The notes beneath the pieces are model-generated. The model searched no databases. It saw only the letters and a list, made by a program, of their open reading frames with translations, and was not told the DNA's origin. Shown here piece after piece: positions 18,139 through 27,452 of a DNA stretch of 64,000 bases. Location of the stretch: contig NC_067204.1 of the NCBI RefSeq assembly GCF_026262505.1, positions 19,871,300 to 19,935,299 on the forward strand, given 5' to 3'. Within the stretch, counting starts at the first letter, position 1; each line of letters begins with the position of its first letter. The position numbers and the translations under genes are program-made. The stretch is from Trichomonas vaginalis G3 (taxonomy: Eukaryota; Parabasalia; Trichomonadida; Trichomonadidae).

Positions 18139-18432
18139 ACTAGCAGTACTTCTACTGACAGTAGAAGTACTTTTACTGACAGTAGAAGTACTTTTTCTGA
18201 CAGTAGAAGTACTTTTACTGACAGTAGAAGTACTTTTACTGACAGTAGAAGTACTTTATCGTCGAAAACCCTCTCAAATTTTCCTTTTTACTGACGGTAG
18301 AAGTACTTTTACTGACAGTAGAAGTACTTTTACTGACAGTAGCAGTACTTTTTCTGACAGTAGAGTACTTTTTCTTTTACTGACAGTAGCAGTACTTTTT
18401 CTGACAGTAGAAGTACTTTTTCTGTCAGTAGC
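18139..18432. repeat. 21-bp tandem repeats between divergent genes
   Basis: Units close to AGAAGTACTTTTACTGACAGT are repeated in two blocks (18,139-18,256 and 18,289-18,432), split by about 33 bases of other DNA. AGTACT is palindromic, so each unit offers a symmetrical site. The same design, with the same interruption, occurs at 42,515-42,697 between the same two genes. It may be a promoter/operator array or replication site. Confidence 0.8.
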
Positions 18433-18433
18433 A

Positions 18434-18799
18434 ATGGTCGAGGTCGAACCTACCGACGAGGCAATTTACCTAATTGAAATTAACGAGCTTGTTAAAGACT
18501 TCCTCAGGCAGAATGTAAAAGGCAAGCTTGTTAGCGGTTGGATAACGGGAAGGGCTGCCTTGAATCTCGAGACTTCGACTGGAATTCCAATTCAAATACC
18601 AGACGGGACAGCCTACGATGGCATAAAGCAAGCAAAGAAAGAAGCTCTTCTCAAGTTCTTTGCCAAGCGTCCTTGGATACTACTTCCAAACAAGGAGAAC
18701 CCTTTCCCAAGAATGAGCCAAATTCTCAAGGGTCTCCTTCACTTCTCGGGTCAGCCGTTCTACATAACCTCAGAAGGCGACATCCAACCAGTTCAGTAA
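18434..18799 (+). CDS. Unknown 121-residue protein next to 21-bp repeats
   Basis: The open frame starts at ATG 18434 (MVEVEPTDEAIYLIEINELV). It is a compact alpha/beta protein with GKLVSGWITGRAALN and PIQIPDGTAYDGIKQAKKEA. A closely similar copy lies at 42,143-42,508 on the minus strand, and its middle is where the two copies differ most. No family recognised. Its pairing with the Pro/Gln-rich gene across the repeat array is conserved. Confidence 0.6.
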   Translation: MVEVEPTDEAIYLIEINELVKDFLRQNVKGKLVSGWITGRAALNLETSTGIPIQIPDGTAYDGIKQAKKEALLKFFAKRPWILLPNKENPFPRMSQILKGLLHFSGQPFYITSEGDIQPVQ

Positions 18800-18841
18800 A
18801 CCTTAACGTTTAGAGTAAAAACATTTTTTTTCATTTTTTGA

Positions 18842-19426
18842 ATGAAGCAAGTTAAATTCGTCCCACACCAATCTCAATGGACCGATGAAGAGTTTCAAGC
18901 CATAGTTGAAGACGTTGAGAACGACATAGACGGCGAACTTGAAGGAGCTCAAATCACAATTGCAACCAAAATTGCAGGAGTCAAGGAACAGATAGCTCCA
19001 CTTAAAGCTACCAAAGCTACTCTTGACCTCATGGATAGTTACCGTTTAGATGTCAAGAGTGGAATAAGACATTTAAAATTAAAACTTCTAAACTACGAAG
19101 CTATACTCCAAAAGTTAGCAGAAATGAGAAGACTTTACCAGAGCTACTTACATGTAAGGGACTTACCTTCAAGCAGTCCGACCAAAGATGAATTTTCTGA
19201 CATTGTCCCAATTTTGTCCGAAAGTCAGCTCAGATGTTTCGAACTGCTCCCAACATCTCCGGAATATGAACGTTTGCCTGAACTCTTCCGCAATCTCAAA
19301 AAACGTTTTTTGGTTCTCATGTTCCAAACTTTTATCGGAAGAGACAACAAACGTTCAGAAGAAGAACAAGATATTATTTTAAACTTGTTGTATGACTTAA
19401 CTGTCATAACAAGCTTTTTGAAGTAA
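18842..19426 (+). CDS. Unknown 194-residue helical protein
   Basis: The ATG at 18842 follows TTCATTTTTTGA. Nearly the whole product is predicted helix by composition (IATKIAGVKEQIAPLKATK, LKLKLLNYEAILQKLAEM). There is a SSSPTK linker near residue 115 and a second helical part. It sits in a run of plus-strand genes leading to the HNH gene. Function unknown. Confidence 0.55.
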   Translation: MKQVKFVPHQSQWTDEEFQAIVEDVENDIDGELEGAQITIATKIAGVKEQIAPLKATKATLDLMDSYRLDVKSGIRHLKLKLLNYEAILQKLAEMRRLYQSYLHVRDLPSSSPTKDEFSDIVPILSESQLRCFELLPTSPEYERLPELFRNLKKRFLVLMFQTFIGRDNKRSEEEQDIILNLLYDLTVITSFLK

Positions 19427-19457
19427 AACCGTCATTCTCAAACCACTTCATTTTTCG

Positions 19458-20123
19458 ATGTCCGAACAAGCACCGAAGCCAAACTCAATGGCAGATGTCC
19501 TTTCAAGGTTGCCAGACAAGCGCCCAATTCAAATTCAAATTGCCCAATTGAAAGCTCATCTGACAAACACCATTAAGACTCTCCAAAGTTGTCTTATGAC
19601 AGAGATGACCAAGCTCAAAGCCGATGTCCTCATGAACCAAGCTTCCAATGAGAAATGCCTGAACGATTTCGCGGAAACCTTGCGCAATTACGAGAGAGAG
19701 AACCGAGACCTTTCCAGACTCATCTACCGTTTCTTCGAAGAGATAGATGCCATCTGGAAGGTACTCGGAAAGGACAGAACCTCCAACACCGTAATTCGTG
19801 AACACAGAATTGAAGAAGGAATTGTCGAGGAAGAAGAGAAACACGAAGAAGAGGAAGTTTGGGCAACCCTTGTTGCCGATGACACTTACGAAATTTCCCA
19901 ACCCTACCCATACAAAATCCGCAACAGGGAGACCGGCAAGGTTCTAACCCCAGTCCTCAACAACTTGGGACACTTGAACCTTAACCTTCGGAATCGCGGT
20001 TCAATCTCCATGGGCAAGCTTGTCGCAATTCAATGGGTTCCAAATCCAGGCAAGAAGACGAAGGTCAGACACATTGACGGTGACAAGCTCAACAACCGTA
20101 AGGAGAACCTCGAGTGGTTCTAA
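19458..20123 (+). CDS. HNH-type nuclease-domain protein with N-terminal coiled coil
   Basis: The ATG at 19458 follows TTCATTTTTCG, initiator-like. Residues about 20-105 form coiled coil (QIAQLKAHLTNTIKTLQSCL). The C-terminal 70 residues show the pattern of NUMOD/HNH homing-endonuclease-like domains: SQPYPYKIRNRETGKVL, then GKLVAIQWVPNPGKK, then VRHIDGDKLNNRKENLEW. In that family HIDG...NN...NL is the metal-binding nuclease core. It could nick DNA for element spread or host-genome competition. The GC content of this gene is clearly higher than that of flanking A and B genes. Confidence 0.7.
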   Translation: MSEQAPKPNSMADVLSRLPDKRPIQIQIAQLKAHLTNTIKTLQSCLMTEMTKLKADVLMNQASNEKCLNDFAETLRNYERENRDLSRLIYRFFEEIDAIWKVLGKDRTSNTVIREHRIEEGIVEEEEKHEEEEVWATLVADDTYEISQPYPYKIRNRETGKVLTPVLNNLGHLNLNLRNRGSISMGKLVAIQWVPNPGKKTKVRHIDGDKLNNRKENLEWF

Positions 20124-20172
20124 GAGTAAAAAAATTTTATTTTAGGGGGAAACCCCAAGTAAATTTAGGTGT

Positions 20173-20436
20173 TTATTTGGATAAGTATGTGAAATTAAGG
20201 TCAATTTGCAAAATTAGTTCCCGACCTTTGAATTGGACTCTTTCGTCATCCCAGTTGCGTAGGAGGTCGTCCCAGAGAAGTTGGTAGAATTGCCAATCCA
20301 AGGACGATTTGTCCTCCCAGGCATTGAGGATGTACTGCTCGTAGAGTTTCATGACCTCTGCCTTGCACCAGACACCCTCTCCCTTGGAACGTAAGGCTTC
20401 TTCGAAGTGCTCGAATGCGATTGGCTGCATGACCAT
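20173..20436 (-). CDS. Unknown 87-residue helical protein
   Basis: The minus-strand ATG at 20,436 (MVMQPIAFEHFEEALRSKGE) was chosen over a GTG extension. The product is Trp- and Leu-rich (WEDKSSLDWQFYQLLWDD), suggesting helices. It diverges from the gene at 20,467. Function unknown. Confidence 0.45.
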   Translation of the reverse strand: MVMQPIAFEHFEEALRSKGEGVWCKAEVMKLYEQYILNAWEDKSSLDWQFYQLLWDDLLRNWDDERVQFKGRELILQIDLNFTYLSK

Positions 20437-20466
20437 CCGAAATGACACTTTTTGTCCGTTTGGTCA

Positions 20467-20673
20467 ATGTTCGTGTCTCGTGCCATAGTCGACGAAAATA
20501 CAGACAAACAGGTTATATATGAGTTTGAGACCAAGAATGGTGTAACTCGACCTGTCCGATTCAAAGACTCCGAGGGCGACCATGAAATTAAACGGAAATT
20601 ACTAGGAAGGAATATAAAATGGACTGGTTGCCACCACCTCCACCTCCACCACCTTTACCTGTTCCTCAAGTAA
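20467..20673 (+). CDS. Unknown 68-residue protein
   Basis: ATG 20467 gives MFVSRAIVDENTDKQVIYEF, then VTRPVRFKDSEGDHEIKR, a strand-turn pattern like small modules elsewhere here. The His/Leu-rich end (CHHLHLHHLYLFLK) is odd. It overlaps a Pro-rich frame that starts at 20,620, so one of the two ends is probably not real. Confidence 0.35.
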   Translation: MFVSRAIVDENTDKQVIYEFETKNGVTRPVRFKDSEGDHEIKRKLLGRNIKWTGCHHLHLHHLYLFLK

Positions 20674-20712
20674 ATAAGCCTTTCCCGTTCCCAAGAATTC
20701 CCACATTTTAAT
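20620..20712 (+). CDS. Possible 30-residue proline-rich peptide
   Basis: A short frame from ATG 20620 reads MDWLPPPPPPPPLPVPQVNK and ends RIPTF before TAA. Eight prolines in a row followed by a Pro/Phe-rich tail resembles profilin- or SH3-binding sequence. It is too short to be sure of, and it overlaps the end of the preceding frame. Confidence 0.3.
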
Positions 20713-20733
20713 TCAAATTCGAATAAAAATTTT

Positions 20734-22886
20734 TTATTTCATGCAATGTTTTATTTCTGTGCCGTCTTCAAGTATGCCCCAGTACTTACGCTTGGAGAGG
20801 ACATGAACTTCGGTGAAAATTTTGTCCAATTTGAATTGACCCATCTTCTCACCGACTAAACCCATTTCAATGAGTTTGTTGTATCCTTCTTCGTTCGTCA
20901 TGAGTGCGTCAATGTTCTCATAGTAAACCACAACTTTGGATTTGACTTCGGAGAAGAATTTGTTGTAGTTGTCAAGGACTGCCTTTGCGAACTGAGGGTA
21001 AGACCAATGTTCGACAATAGGTTTTAATGTGGTTACTAAGCCACTTTGACCTTGAGTGAATTCGTACTTCAAAACAAAAGGAGAAAACCTTTCAACAAAG
21101 TTGTCGACCTTCTCATAATGTTTACTCTTCATCTCTTGAGGTTTCTTAATGGAATATCCCCATGTCGAATTCATAAGCAATTTGAGTGTCATTGCAAGTT
21201 TGGGGTTTGAAGCTTTCCTAATATCATACAGTTGTTGTATGACTTTTCCAACTGTATAGTTCCTTCCCGGGAACTCACCATCTTCGTTTGGAATTCCAGT
21301 CGGAATATATTGGACAAACCTCATGTATGCAGCGTTAAGGTCGACATAGTATATCTTTTCATCTGAGTCGAACTTGTCGCAACCAATTGGTCCAGTTTGT
21401 GGAAATTCAAGTGAGTCTCTTATCTTCTGAGAAACTTCTCCTGTTATCTCATAAACATCGTCGAAGCAACCTGTTTCATATAAAACCTTCTGACCTAACT
21501 CAGATGCTCTCCAATACAATTTGACGTCAATTGGATGTCTCAATGGAAGTTTATTTATAGCATCTTGAAGTTCTTGCAACCTCATTGGAAGTTCTTCTGG
21601 TTCAGGTTGGTATCCGAACAATCCAACTCCTTGTGGAATTGTGTACTTCTTTTGTACTAGAACTTTGTCTGGAACAACTTTTGGTCTTGCTAACAGTGAA
21701 AAGTTTGTTTCGTCTTTTGGTACAAAAGTTTCTGTCAGCTTGTCATCTGGAATTGGTTCCAACAAACCTTTCTCGAAAAGAATGTTTACAGCTCTGACAA
21801 TGTTGCACTTGCCTTTTCCGAACAATGGGTTTGTAAGACTTTCGTTCAACATGAAGTGGTTGTGGACAATTACAATCTTCAACCATGGTAAATTGAACTC
21901 AACAACATAGTCGTCATGTGAAGAACCTTTAGCTGTAGGTATGTTGACTCGGATATTGACATTTGCCAACGGTGCAATTTTTGCCAATTGACCTCTGAGA
22001 ATGTACCTTGTCTTCACACATGACTCAAGATACTTCATCTTCTCATCTGTAACAAGACCAGAGTTCCTGAGACATGTAAGAATACAAGGTTCATTGACAA
22101 TTGTTTCAATTGAATTGTAAATTCCATACCTTGTCAAGTCAATGTCAGACTTATTTATGAACGGGAAGTATCCAGCATGTTGTCTGACTGCTTGAGGGTT
22201 AGGTTGGTACCATTCGAACTTGACACTTGCAATTCCTTCAATTGCATTCAAAATGTCTGAGTCGGAGTCAACCATTTGTTCTCTCTTTGTAGTCTTGAAA
22301 GCGTCAAGAAGTTTTGCGGCTGTTTGTTCATTGCCATGTGCATAGTAAATGTGACCATCCAAATCTGTTATGGTCAATCTGAGATTGTGTCCTTTCTTAT
22401 TTCCGTCTTGAATTGCAGCAAGTACACCCATGAAGCCTTCTTTGTTCTTTCCTTCGTCAAAGTTTACTGTAAAGGTTCGACCAGATGTAATTTGACTTCT
22501 AACTTCACGATACTTTTCATATGCATATCTTGTTCTTTCCATGGGAGCATGTGCGTCTTCACCTTTTCCTTTTTTCCTTCTCAAAGGATGCAATTGTTCG
22601 TCATGTTTCCAGTAGAATCTGGCAAAGCCGTCGTGTCCTTCAACTTGAGGTTCACTAACATCGAAAGGCATGTCCATAAGACGTTCTTCTTCTAACCTCT
22701 CTAGTCTGTTTGGATAATTGGCACGTGCTGTTTCCAAATCCATTTCGTAGCGAAGACCAGACAATTTGTCATAGACTTTTATGGGTCTTCCCTTCCTATA
22801 TTTAAAATTCTTCGAAACTCTCCAACCATATCTTTGTAACTCTGCTTTTATTCTAGCAGATTTCTATCCATTCTATATGGGGGCAT
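20734..22886 (-). pseudogene. PolB-like protein with Cys/His domain, copy 1, broken
   Basis: See the open copy at 45,527-47,680 for the layout. This copy ends at the same codon and begins after ATTTTTATAAAAATGC at 22,886. It has about one break and otherwise keeps the Cys/His segment, palm motif A VDLNAAYM and motif B LLMNSTWGY. Sequence identity to the other copies is very high, with a few differences clustered near the 3' end (the 20,790-20,860 region). Confidence 0.75.
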
Positions 22887-22916
22887 TTTTATAAAAATAA
22901 AAAAATATTTTTTTTT

Positions 22917-23497
22917 TTACTTTACATAACCGCCTGCTGCCATAAGTCTTTGACGCCAACCCATACCAGCTAATGAAGGTTGACTTGGTTTAGTTTGGAA
23001 ACTAAACTTTGGTTTTGGTTTATCTTCAGTTTTTGGTTTTTTTCTTCTATCGGTTTTTCGTCACTTTTCGGTTCCTCGACTTTACCTCACCTGCAGGAAC
23101 AGTTGTGTCGTCAACATCTTCATAAATATCATATGCCATTTGTTTTTGTTTTCCTTTCAACTTTTTGTGTTTGTTGTAAAGTTTAGAATATTTCGACTCT
23201 AAGTCAATGAGATGTTCTATAATGAACTGTTGGTCAGTGAAGTAAACTTTTCCATCTGTTGTCTCGAAAGCTCCTTCAGACTTCAATATTTTATTTGTGA
23301 GAGTCTGTTTCTTTTTTGAGATACTAGCCGTTCCATTTATGAAAAGTGACTTTATAGTTAGGGTTTGTATTTCCAGACCTGGCACTTTCTATTATTGAAT
23401 TTTTCTCTTCATCTGTAAGTTCTTTGACAGGTTTTGACAATGGTTCTGAACTTTTTGTTTGTGGTGTCAAATCTACCGTTTCAACTTCTTCGGTCAT
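22917..23497 (-). pseudogene. 194-residue module protein, copy 1, broken
   Basis: Equivalent of the open gene at 47,711-48,295. It keeps the LTDEEKNSIIE start region and the Pro/Lys-rich end PSLAGMGWRQRLMAAGG. About two breaks. Confidence 0.6.
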
Positions 23498-23514
23498 TTC
23501 ATCAGTAAAAAATT

Positions 23515-23667
23515 TTAGTTTGGTTTGTTTTCAACTGGTTGTTTAGGTTTTTTAAGTCGGTCTAAAACTTCCTGAGGTATAGGAAGAACTTGACAAACAC
23601 GTGGTGTAACTGCTGGAAGTCGACAAATCCATCTTGAACCCATTTGTCTCAATGCTGTATTGTTCAT
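23515..23667 (-). CDS. 50-residue basic protein, copy 1
   Basis: The open frame from ATG 23,667 begins MNNTALRQMGSRWICRLPAV and continues with TPRVCQVLPIPQEVLDRLKK. Copies lie at 38,058-38,210 (open) and 48,316-48,469. The preceding sequence AAATTTTTTACTGAGATGAA resembles leaders in the same cluster. The conserved two cysteines (residues 15 and 25) are notable for so short a protein. Function unknown. Confidence 0.5.
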   Translation of the reverse strand: MNNTALRQMGSRWICRLPAVTPRVCQVLPIPQEVLDRLKKPKQPVENKPN

Positions 23668-23686
23668 TTCATCTCAGTAAAAAATT

Positions 23687-24088
23687 TTACATTCCCCACG
23701 TTTGAGGCGGTTGCGGTTGGTTATTGTTTACCCATTGTTGTGCATGGTTATATCCTCTGTTAAAGAATCTTTCACCTTGGTCCATATAGTGTCCTGCTTG
23801 GTTATAGTAGTCATTTGCTTTGTTATAATAGTTTCCTGCTTGTCTTCCTACATTGTCCATCCATCCTTGAACTTTTCCTCTTGTTTCAGGATTTGGAATA
23901 AGATTTGTTGCATCTCGTGCTACATCCCAACCTTTCTGTACAGTTTGTATAATAGGTTGTGCTTTCTCTTTAAGTATACCTAATGTACTCAAAATCTTCC
24001 TTCCAATTCCAAATGCACCTCTAGCTATTGTTCCCACTGCGGGCAAAAATCTGGATGCAACTCCTGCTAATGCGCCAAATAAACCCAT
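23687..24088 (-). CDS. Amphipathic virion-like protein, copy 1
   Basis: This open 133-residue frame starts MGLFGALAGVASRFLPAVGT. The N-terminus is an amphipathic Gly/Ala/Phe-rich helix of the kind found in membrane-disrupting internal capsid proteins such as adenovirus protein VI. A helical middle (IIQTVQKGWDVARDATNL) follows, then Tyr/Asn/Gln-rich repeats (AGNYYNKANDYYNQAGHY) and a Pro-rich end. A role in membrane passage or virion assembly is inference. Its start faces the integrase start 16 bases away. Confidence 0.5.
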   Translation of the reverse strand: MGLFGALAGVASRFLPAVGTIARGAFGIGRKILSTLGILKEKAQPIIQTVQKGWDVARDATNLIPNPETRGKVQGWMDNVGRQAGNYYNKANDYYNQAGHYMDQGERFFNRGYNHAQQWVNNNQPQPPQTWGM

Positions 24089-24104
24089 TTCTTATGGGTA
24101 AAAA

Positions 24105-25059
24105 ATGACGAATCCAAACAAGGACCCCTATGTTTCTAAAGCGACAAAGAAAGCACTCATGATAAAAATCTTTAGTTCAACACCAAATGCTTGGTTTATG
24201 GATATCTTGGAAAACATTCCGAGGTATAGAGAAGATGGACCTCCATACTGGTTAATATTTGTTGGTCAAAACACAAGATACTGTGAAGCCATACCATTAT
24301 GGTCCAAAAATATTTTAGATGTGAAAACTGCTTTGACAATATTCGTTGACAAATACCATCCAACAAAACTGACATCTGACTGTGAAAGTTCTTTCAAATC
24401 AGATGATATAAAAACTATCTGCGTTCAAAAAATAAACCAATATTTCATTGTCGACCAAAACCATTCTGCTCTTGGTGTCATTGACGGTTGTATAAAATAT
24501 TAAGAGACTTAAACCAACCACAAGGTGGTGAAGCAAATGAAATGTCATATGACGACAAGTATAGACACTTCTCCAGGCAAAGATGAGACAAGTTTTAAAT
24601 ATTTACAATAACCGTAAACAAAAAGGTTTGGGAAACCACTCCCCCGAAGAAATGAAAAACAACCCTGACTTAGAGAAAGACTATATATTTAATAATTTAG
24701 TCAAAAGAGACAAACAAGAAAGAATGCCGGGCTTCAAACTTCAGAAAGGTGACAAAGTAAAAATAGAAATACCTAAACGCGACCCATATGAAAATACTAT
24801 TGACTATGACAACAATGGGAACTCGACAGGTACTCACATTCGTGTTCGTAAAAATAGAAGAAAGTATACAAGAGAATATTATGAAGTTTTAGGCAAACAT
24901 GGCAAAATGTACACACTGCAAGCAGAAGATAAAACTACTATTGTCAGACCTCGTTTCAAACTTGTCAAAGTTCAAGGTGGTATACTTTCAAAGACAGTTC
25001 CTAACAAATATAAGACAACTCCTGACGAATATGCTAAAGAAGTTGAAAATGACGACTAA
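24105..25059 (+). pseudogene. rve-type integrase, copy 1, broken
   Basis: Equivalent of the open gene at 36,661-37,620. It shows the same catalytic core and the C-terminal SH3-like part (GFKLQKGDKVKIEIP). About three breaks. The 3' end overlaps the fibre gene on the other strand by four bases. Confidence 0.8.
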
Positions 25060-26321
25060 GCAATTCTATACCATGCGTAAACTGTCATGTAAGGTGGCAT
25101 GTATTCTTTACTTTGTCCCGTTGTATGTGTATATCCTGTAACGAAATGTGAATGGATTCCTTCTCCCTGCGTGTCATCCCAGTAACAATTTATAGCAAAC
25201 TTAACGTCCTCTTTAACATCATATCCTTTACCTTTTGTCATTCCTCTCCAATCCCAATATCTATGCTTATGCCAACCACCTTCAGATGTAGTTAATCTTA
25301 CGTAATGACTGTGCGCAGGTAAATTTTCACCTGAAATCGTTTTACTTCCACCTGTTTCCTTTGAAGAGTTTGTACAATACAAAAACCTGTCGACTATTTG
25401 AGTCCAAGTTCCAAAACCCAGAACTGTTTCTGGATTTGTTGAGTTCATTGACGTATAAATAGAGCCTATAGGATATAATGTTTGAAGTATTTCTGTCTTT
25501 AATGTTTGAAGCTCTGTTTTGTCTGCTTTCTTGTCATATAAATCTTGAGCAGTGAATTTAATATTATGTTCATCCTTCATGACATAAACATCTTTACATC
25601 TAATGTTTCTCATCGTCGTTATGTCGTCATCCGATGTTAAACCTTGTGGAAAGTTAGGAGGTTTATAATATAATACATCCCCACCAGTTTCTTCAACCGT
25701 TCCTTCAATACTTTCTATAGCAACAGTTGTAAAACTTGTATGTGTATGGTTCTTGTCTGCTTTATTTTCAAGGCTAACGTTTAAGTCTGTTATTTCAGAT
25801 ATAGAATGTGTATGTCCAACGTCACTTTTCCTGTTTAAGGTTTCTTGTAAGTTTGTAATATTTGCAATGGTATGTATATGAGTCTTTTTAGAATATTCGT
25901 TTTCAGCTCTTGTCACTTCACTTGACATTTTATTGTCAACATATGTTTTGTCTGCTAGTTCAGGATGAGTATGTTCTTTTGTTGCATAAGCATTGTTAGC
26001 TCTTTCTTCTTCTTTTGCTATTGCATCGTCTACATATTCTTTGTCAGCTTTGTTGTCAACATCTGCCTTCAAAAGAAGTTCATTTATAGGTTTCTCGTTT
26101 AAAGTTCCTTTTGTTGGATTTATACAGACAGTATGGTTCTTATTGTCTTGAAATAGAAACTCATCTGTCATTGGGTTTAATGTCAGTTTTAAGTTTCCTT
26201 CTTTCAATGACTCAGATATCTTAGAATAGTTTGAAAAGTTTGTTGTGTTCTTATTTAGAGCTTGCATAATGAGTTGTCGGTTGTGTTGTATTTCTCTCAT
26301 GGAAGCAATATCTTTCGACAT
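25056..26321 (-). CDS. Fibre protein with phage-tail-like ends, copy 1
   Basis: This 421-residue open frame starts at ATG 26,321 (MSKDIASMREIQHNRQLIMQ). Residues about 85-200 hold repeats of the type KADKTYVDNK and HTHSISEITDL, the His-x-His and heptad patterns of trimeric phage tail fibres. The C-terminal 130 residues (YPIGSIYTSMNSTNPETVLG, GGSKTISGENLPAHSH, MPPYMTVYAWYRIA) match the collar/baseplate type C-terminus of phage tail proteins. The middle (residues about 205-290) is unrelated to that of copies 2 and 3. A receptor-binding fibre of a virus-like particle is the natural reading. Confidence 0.75.
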   Translation of the reverse strand: MSKDIASMREIQHNRQLIMQALNKNTTNFSNYSKISESLKEGNLKLTLNPMTDEFLFQDNKNHTVCINPTKGTLNEKPINELLLKADVDNKADKEYVDDAIAKEEERANNAYATKEHTHPELADKTYVDNKMSSEVTRAENEYSKKTHIHTIANITNLQETLNRKSDVGHTHSISEITDLNVSLENKADKNHTHTSFTTVAIESIEGTVEETGGDVLYYKPPNFPQGLTSDDDITTMRNIRCKDVYVMKDEHNIKFTAQDLYDKKADKTELQTLKTEILQTLYPIGSIYTSMNSTNPETVLGFGTWTQIVDRFLYCTNSSKETGGSKTISGENLPAHSHYVRLTTSEGGWHKHRYWDWRGMTKGKGYDVKEDVKFAINCYWDDTQGEGIHSHFVTGYTHTTGQSKEYMPPYMTVYAWYRIA

Positions 26322-26339
26322 TTTTATTCTAGATAAAAT

Positions 26340-27188
26340 ATGCTTCCAATAGAAAAAGAAAATTCAAGAGTTGCTACAACTAAACCATTAGATGAACTTT
26401 TTACTAATGTCGGTCAAAAGTTTGAGACAGAGACCGTAAAGCATGAAGGCTATCGTTTTGACTACCCATTAAGATGGCTAAGAGACCCATCTGTCACAAA
26501 AGCTATTGGCTTTCGTAGAATGAAGTTCATTTCAGAAGCCATACATGGTTTCCCATTTACGGTCGGTTTTGAAGTTCGATACTATAACAAAGAAAAACAT
26601 ACGTATGAGAAATTTGAACAGGGAAAACTTTTACAAGTTAGTTTGCTTGTAAACTTAGAAACAACTCTTCAAGCTTTTCAAGAAAAAATAAACGACATCT
26701 ATATCGAATATGCAAACCAGTATAACATTGACGAAGGAGAATACCATCTCGATATTATTTATGACAGGAAAAATGCAACTGTTAAAATCAATAAAATAGA
26801 AGACCTTGGAGAAAACGTTTATATTTCTACAAAATATAACAACTTGGCATGGTATAGATTTATGAGGATGTTAAATCAGCCTGCAGCATATCCAGTACAC
26901 CCAGACTTTTATGAAGTCGAAAACCCTAATGGAACATATGAAAATGTTTTCGACCAAGATGCTATTATTGTTCATGCTTCATTTTCTGGCGCCCAAAACT
27001 CTTTCTTATGCTTGGCAAATGACTTTTACGAAAAACCTACAAAGTTATATGAACCGCCGAGTGGAAGTATTTCAGACTTTCAAGTATGGTTTACTACAGA
27101 TGGAAGAAAAAGAATAATTCCATTATACCATGCGTTTTACTTAGAACTTAGTTTCATATACAACTACTATCGAACGGTAAAAATATAA
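26340..27188 (+). CDS. Vertex-type structural protein, copy 1
   Basis: This 282-residue open frame starts MLPIEKENSRVATTKPLDEL. Residues about 35-65 (YRFDYPLRWLRDPSVTKAIG) and the last 75 (VHASFSGAQNSFLCLANDFY, SDFQVWFTTDGRKRIIPLYH) are conserved with the copies in both arms and with the paralogue at 44,517. Residues about 70-205 differ strongly from copies 2 and 3. The gene is divergent from the fibre gene (18-base gap), which suggests a base or penton that carries the fibre. That role is inference; the fold is not recognised. Confidence 0.55.
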   Translation: MLPIEKENSRVATTKPLDELFTNVGQKFETETVKHEGYRFDYPLRWLRDPSVTKAIGFRRMKFISEAIHGFPFTVGFEVRYYNKEKHTYEKFEQGKLLQVSLLVNLETTLQAFQEKINDIYIEYANQYNIDEGEYHLDIIYDRKNATVKINKIEDLGENVYISTKYNNLAWYRFMRMLNQPAAYPVHPDFYEVENPNGTYENVFDQDAIIVHASFSGAQNSFLCLANDFYEKPTKLYEPPSGSISDFQVWFTTDGRKRIIPLYHAFYLELSFIYNYYRTVKI

Positions 27189-27191
27189 TTT

Positions 27192-27434
27192 TTAATACGG
27201 TTGAGGTGTTGGATTTGGTTGCCAACTAGACTGTGGTGCAGGTTCAGGCTGTTGTATAACAGGAGCTTGTTCTTCTGGTTCAGGGTCTTTAGGTATAATA
27301 CCAACAAACTGACCTACTCTTTTACCAATATTTTTGACTCCGTTCCAAATTCCTCTTCCGACAGATTTTATTCCATTCCATATACCTCTTCCAACTCTTC
27401 TGAAGAAGTTTCCAATACTACTGAAGAAACCCAT
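27192..27434 (-). CDS. 80-residue amphipathic protein, copy 1
   Basis: The open frame from ATG 27,434 begins MGFFSSIGNFFRRVGRGIWN and repeats the motif GRGIWNG(I/V)K twice. The tail is Pro/Gln-rich (PEPAPQSSWQPNPTPQPY). Helical, positively charged repeats point to membrane or DNA binding in a particle. The copy at 52,467 is identical or nearly so. Confidence 0.5.
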   Translation of the reverse strand: MGFFSSIGNFFRRVGRGIWNGIKSVGRGIWNGVKNIGKRVGQFVGIIPKDPEPEEQAPVIQQPEPAPQSSWQPNPTPQPY

Positions 27435-27452
27435 TTTACTATATGTAAAAAT

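Noticed and set aside
22276-22695. Plus-strand 139-codon frame (also 47,069-47,488 and its inverse at 39,037-39,456)
   Set aside because: Antisense to the PolB-like gene; kept only because that gene is conserved.
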